64,000 nt of DNA from Sporocytophaga sp. (GTDB taxonomy: Bacteria > Bacteroidota > Bacteroidia > Cytophagales > Cytophagaceae), in contig NZ_JAGHZZ010000017.1 of the NCBI RefSeq assembly GCF_017745095.1, positions 25,121 through 89,120 on the forward strand, in the 5' to 3' direction. The translations under genes were made by a program, and so were the position numbers. The notes beneath the pieces were generated by a model. The model ran no database searches. It was not told where the DNA came from and was given only the letters and a program-made list of their open reading frames with translations. This document shows positions 60,776 through 64,000 of the stretch, piece by piece (within the stretch, counting starts at the first letter, position 1; each line of letters starts with the position of its first letter).

Positions 60776-62668
60776 GTGGGTTCTTCATTCATTACTTGTT
60801 TTATAAATGACCTTTCTATTACCACAGGTTCGGTTCCTTCTGCTTTCTGTAGGGGAGATAAAATAAAAGTACCATTTACTTCCAGAGGTATTCCCGCAGG
60901 AAGTAATTTAATGGTAGAAATGAGTGATGCCTCAGGAGATTTTGCCAATAGCATCACTATTGGAACTGGTAAAAGTCCTTTCATATTATGTACCATACCT
61001 TCAAGTGTATCACCAGGATCAGATTTCAGGCTAAGAGTAAAATGCGATAGCATGAATGTTGTTGGTGCCGATAATGGATTGAATCTCACAGTGAGCGCAA
61101 GTTGTCTGGTTTTAGATACATTGTTACCTTATCCTAATGAATATGGCGTAGATGCAGCTGCCAATATTGTAGCTATATATACTGCCCCGCTTGAGTCTGC
61201 CACTATCAACTCTACTAATATAAAAGTATTTGGAAATTCTTCAGGCATGGTTTCAGGAAGTGGAGTATTTTCAGTACTGGGAATGGATTCTATAATTTAT
61301 GATCCGGTTAATAATTTTTTTCCAGGCGAATCTGTTTCTGTTACAATAAAAAAAGAAATAAAAGGTATCGGCGACAAACCTTTGGTAAGGCCATATGTAT
61401 TCGACTTTAGAGTAGGAACAACCCCTTCTTCCGGGATTTTTGAAATAAAGGAAATTATATCTACATCTTCAAATGTTGCAGTATCTGATATGACTCATGG
61501 CGATCTGGATAATGATGGGGATGTAGATATGGTTTTTGCTGAATATACTACCAACCAAATAGCTGTAGGATTTAATAATAATGGACTATTTGAGTCGTAT
61601 GCCTATTTTGCTACTGGAGAATCTCCGGAAGTTATTAAACTTGCCGATCTGGATGGTGATTCTGATTTGGATATAGTAACGGCTAATCATAGTGGAGATC
61701 ATTTATCTGTGTTAAAGAATAATGGTTCCGGTTCATTTTCTTCAGCAATGAGAATTAGGACGTATTATGTTCCAGATGATTTATGCATTGCAGATTTTGA
61801 TGGCGATGGGGATCTTGACATTGCAACTAATAATTCCATTGTAAAGAATGATGGAGCTGGAAATTTAACTTATTACCAGCAATTACCTGTTAATAATGCT
61901 CTTTCTATTAGTTCAGCAGACATTGATGCTGATGGAGACATGGATCTCGTTGCAGGAACAACTTCAGGAGTCTCTATCTTGCTGAATGATGGTGATGCTG
62001 ATTTTAGATTCTTAAAGAATAGCAATACAGATCTTTATATTCGTAAAATCTATCAGGCAGATTTTAATTTGGATGGGAGAATAGATTTTGCAGCACTAAA
62101 TACAAATTCTAATAAAATTTCAATTCTAATTAATCAGGGTAATTACGAATTCTCTACACAGAATATATTAGCTACTATAGAAAAGACTGGTTTAGCAGAT
62201 ATCGATGGAGACAAAGATATTGATCTTGTATTTGCTACAGACGCTAGTATATTTATCACTAAAAATGATGGGAAAGGAGCATTTTCTGAAATCCAAAAAA
62301 TTTATATCGGAGCAGGCTCTTATTCAATGACACTTTTTGATCTTGATGGTGATAAAGATATTGACATTGCTACTGCGAACCCATGGAGATTTACGACTTT
62401 TGTTAATGGACCTTCTGTTTCGAATATAAATAGCTCATTTAATAATGAATTAGTCAAAATCTATCCGAATCCTGTCTCGGATGTTCTTTATGTTGACACA
62501 AAAACAACCCCTGATATGTTAATCTTATTCAACATGCAAGGTGTGGAAGCTGTTCGTGAGATGCAAGCTACTAAGATCAATACTAAAGGATTAGAGCAAG
62601 GTGTTTATATACTTAAAATAGTAAGTGGAGACGTTACTCTTATTAGAAAAGTAAACATACAACATTAG
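60776..62668 (+). CDS. FG-GAP repeat T9SS protein, 5' truncated
   Basis: A 630-residue frame from GTG 60776, open from just after a TAG at about 60752. There is no signal peptide. The first domain (1-110) is beta-rich; then a Big-like domain (110-220); seven or so FG-GAP/VCBS repeats (220-545) with calcium loops such as DLDNDGDVDM, DLDGDSDLDI, DFDGDGDLDI and DIDGDKDIDL; and a T9SS domain (VKIYPNPVSDVLYV to the end). The codons just before GTG read WDIDIVN, like the end of another FG-GAP unit. The gene has probably lost its 5' part and cannot be exported as it stands. Confidence 0.75.
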   Translation: MGSSFITCFINDLSITTGSVPSAFCRGDKIKVPFTSRGIPAGSNLMVEMSDASGDFANSITIGTGKSPFILCTIPSSVSPGSDFRLRVKCDSMNVVGADNGLNLTVSASCLVLDTLLPYPNEYGVDAAANIVAIYTAPLESATINSTNIKVFGNSSGMVSGSGVFSVLGMDSIIYDPVNNFFPGESVSVTIKKEIKGIGDKPLVRPYVFDFRVGTTPSSGIFEIKEIISTSSNVAVSDMTHGDLDNDGDVDMVFAEYTTNQIAVGFNNNGLFESYAYFATGESPEVIKLADLDGDSDLDIVTANHSGDHLSVLKNNGSGSFSSAMRIRTYYVPDDLCIADFDGDGDLDIATNNSIVKNDGAGNLTYYQQLPVNNALSISSADIDADGDMDLVAGTTSGVSILLNDGDADFRFLKNSNTDLYIRKIYQADFNLDGRIDFAALNTNSNKISILINQGNYEFSTQNILATIEKTGLADIDGDKDIDLVFATDASIFITKNDGKGAFSEIQKIYIGAGSYSMTLFDLDGDKDIDIATANPWRFTTFVNGPSVSNINSSFNNELVKIYPNPVSDVLYVDTKTTPDMLILFNMQGVEAVREMQATKINTKGLEQGVYILKIVSGDVTLIRKVNIQH

Positions 62669-62693
62669 CGAACAATAAATTTTATTCAGTCAG

Positions 62694-62740
62694 ATTTCCT
62701 ATATGAATATGAGCATTAGTTTTTCATTTATATAGGAAAT
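62694..62740 (+). terminator. hairpin after FG-GAP gene
   Basis: ATTTCCTATA (62694-62703) pairs perfectly with TATAGGAAAT (62731-62740). The following sequence is only moderately T-rich, so terminator function is likely but not certain. A GC-rich hairpin (TGCCCC / GGGGCA, near 62811-62827) follows. Confidence 0.5.
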
Positions 62741-62910
62741 TTGATTACAAATTATTTAGATCTCCCTTTATTCCTTATTCTTCGGTTCATACTTATGAAA
62801 ATATTACCTGCCCCACGTCCGGGGCAGACACTGGACGGGGAGGAGGCACACCGCGCGCTAGCTGAGCAGCAGTTTTTGTGATGTCAGAAAGATAATTATA
62901 TTGCACTTCT

Positions 62911-63294
62911 ATGAATTGGAAAAAAAATAGATTCATCTTAGGGTTTGTTATCATGTTATTTTATGGATCGCTTTTGTTACATTCTTACAATCACTTCTTA
63001 AAAATCTATAAAAATCATATTGAGGTCGAAGTGGAAGTGCTGGTGAAAAAGTCTTTTCCCAAAAATAGCCACTATTTGAATTTTGAGTATAATCATAAAC
63101 CCTATAGTGTAAACACAAGTGACAAACTATTTTATACCGTTCAAGAAGGGGATATGGTCATCTTATATTACAATAAAAACTTTGATGAATTTATCGATCC
63201 TAATATACGGCATGTACCTCAATTGTTAGGAGTTGCTTTTTTCTATTTGTTGGCTGTTTTTTGTTTGTATAAATTTATATCATACCACTCTTAA
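62911..63294 (+). CDS. DUF3592-like membrane protein
   Basis: A 127-residue protein with a helix near 8-25 and another near 105-122, with a beta-rich loop (about 30-95, VEVEVLVKKSF, YLNFEYNHKPY and VQEGDMVILYYNKNFDEFIDP) like DUF3592 proteins. Function unknown. It is encoded alone. Confidence 0.65.
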   Translation: MNWKKNRFILGFVIMLFYGSLLLHSYNHFLKIYKNHIEVEVEVLVKKSFPKNSHYLNFEYNHKPYSVNTSDKLFYTVQEGDMVILYYNKNFDEFIDPNIRHVPQLLGVAFFYLLAVFCLYKFISYHS

Positions 63295-63475
63295 TGTGTC
63301 TTCAGAAGACTATGCTATGTTGGCACTTGATTATATAGAGTGCAATCATTGATAGAGGCGTTATGTTTAGAAATTAAAGATACCTATTGAATAAAGCACA
63401 TTCGCATTTATAATGCTCGTGGCAGCTGGGTAGTATATAATCTTTATTAAGACAGTAAACGGCGTAGATGTTACA

Positions 63476-63811
63476 TTGCAATTCCACTTTCTGAGTATAA
63501 TATATTTTTGGTATCTTTGGAATGCGAACACTTTACCCAAAAAATCAGAGAAGACAGAGACATTGGCAACGAAGAAAATATTCGGAATCATTTTTATAGC
63601 AATTGCATTCATTTTGACCCTTTCAATCCTAGTAACACCTTCTCTATTTGGAGCAGTTATGGGCTTTTTAAAAATATTTACAGGCCATTTAGACAGTTAT
63701 CATATAGGGCACGCAATTGGAACTTTACTTTTTGAAATTTTCTATATATTCATAACAATAACACTTTGGATTATCGGAATACGTTGGACTAAACAACAAA
63801 CCAGGAATTGA
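63476..63811 (+). CDS. small membrane protein
   Basis: A 111-residue frame with three hydrophobic segments (about 34-56, 63-70 and 84-104) and a basic end. The family is not recognised. A Bacteroidota -7 box TATCTTTG (63512-63519) lies inside the frame, so the real start may be later, for example the TTG at 63563 (then ATKKIFGIIF). The minus-strand frames here are shadows. Confidence 0.5.
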   Translation: MQFHFLSIIYFWYLWNANTLPKKSEKTETLATKKIFGIIFIAIAFILTLSILVTPSLFGAVMGFLKIFTGHLDSYHIGHAIGTLLFEIFYIFITITLWIIGIRWTKQQTRN

Positions 63812-63913
63812 TGTCTGATTGGCATGCCATAAAAAATGCGCCAGCAGCTGGAGAGAGTGTTTAAGAGTTAGTGGTTTTAAGGTTATCTTGAATTTTAAAT
63901 TGTCTGGTTTTAT

Positions 63914-63985
63914 AACCACAAGTCAATAGACTTGCTCTCATTTGTGGACAGAAGTCAGAAGACTTCAGCCAGAGTTGGATACAAG
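63914..63985 (+). repeat. paired-hairpin repeat, copy 2
   Basis: CAAGTC-AATA-GACTTG, then GAAGTC-AGAA-GACTTC and CAGCCAGAGTTGGATAC: second copy of 58792-58858, about 85 percent identical by eye, again downstream of a gene. Confidence 0.65.
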
Positions 63986-64000
63986 CCATGTTTAAAGCCA

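Noticed and set aside
60664..61089. Minus-strand 141-codon ORF near the FG-GAP gene
   Set aside because: It overlaps the start of the FG-GAP protein in the opposite direction and has no recognised pattern.
1..64000. tRNA, rRNA, CRISPR arrays and transposase genes
   Set aside because: No cloverleaf-type T-arm motif in a suitable context, no regularly spaced identical repeats and no DDE or HUH transposase motif were seen on either strand by eye.

Overview
The window looks like a chromosomal stretch of a gliding, polysaccharide-degrading member of the Bacteroidota, most like the Cytophagales (Cytophaga / Sporocytophaga type). Reasons: AT-rich DNA; several large secreted proteins ending in type IX secretion (T9SS) C-terminal domains with a YPNP or similar motif; promoter boxes of the Bacteroidota form TTTG-N19-TAnnTTTG (an exact one lies before the beta-mannosidase); an ECF sigma / FecR pair; many small outer-membrane beta-barrels; and secreted glycan enzymes (CE4-GH8 fusion, GH2 beta-mannosidase, GH18 chitinase, sulfatase). 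No rRNA, tRNA, CRISPR array, phage or transposase gene was seen.

Layout. 0.3-4.5 kb: a cysteine-rich exported mini-protein, a DMT transporter, two paralogous lipoproteins and a small membrane protein. 4.5-7.7 kb: a stress operon pspA-terD-terD-terC behind a clear sigma-54 promoter, a 24-codon leader ORF and two mutually exclusive hairpins. 7.9-11.8 kb: secreted or hypothetical proteins. 11.9-18.6 kb: signalling, with a PilJ-type histidine kinase on + and, on -, a five-gene operon uspA-uspA-ldhA-PAS kinase-(receiver+CRP) regulator. 18.8-20 kb: TetR repressor and hotdog thioesterase, each preceded by the same AGACC-N4-type operator. 20.5-31 kb: T9SS cargo, HD hydrolase, CE4-GH8 enzyme, a broken membrane-protein gene, NrnA and beta-mannosidase. 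31-38.6 kb: PAS and LuxR proteins, dipeptide epimerase, PAP2 phosphatase, sulfatase, rhodanese. 38.7-41.6 kb: ECF sigma, FecR and an STN/beta-barrel protein in overlapping frames. 41.6-44.5 kb: an arsenic operon arsR-arsM-arsC-aquaporin-GNAT with two copies of one ArsR-type operator; the aquaporin is frameshifted and the GNAT is cut short.

44.7-64 kb is an accessory-looking region. It contains several dispersed repeat families: a 145-bp element with terminal inverted repeats that flanks the delta-60 propeller gene in direct orientation; a duplicated hydrolase tail; paired-hairpin REP-like sequences; and a roughly 340-bp palindromic island. It also holds a T9SS cargo gene broken by three frameshifts, and two genes separated by large inverted-repeat sites that resemble integron attC sites (52.35-54.35 kb). 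The last part has a DUF4407 membrane protein with an Ig/PLD-like partner, an epoxide-hydrolase-like enzyme, a collagen-like lipoprotein and an FG-GAP protein that has lost its 5' end.

The strongest candidates for something undescribed are the sigma-54/leader/hairpin control of the PspA-Ter operon and the repeat- and attC-like-rich region at 50-54.4 kb. All family calls come from reading motifs by eye; no database search was run.
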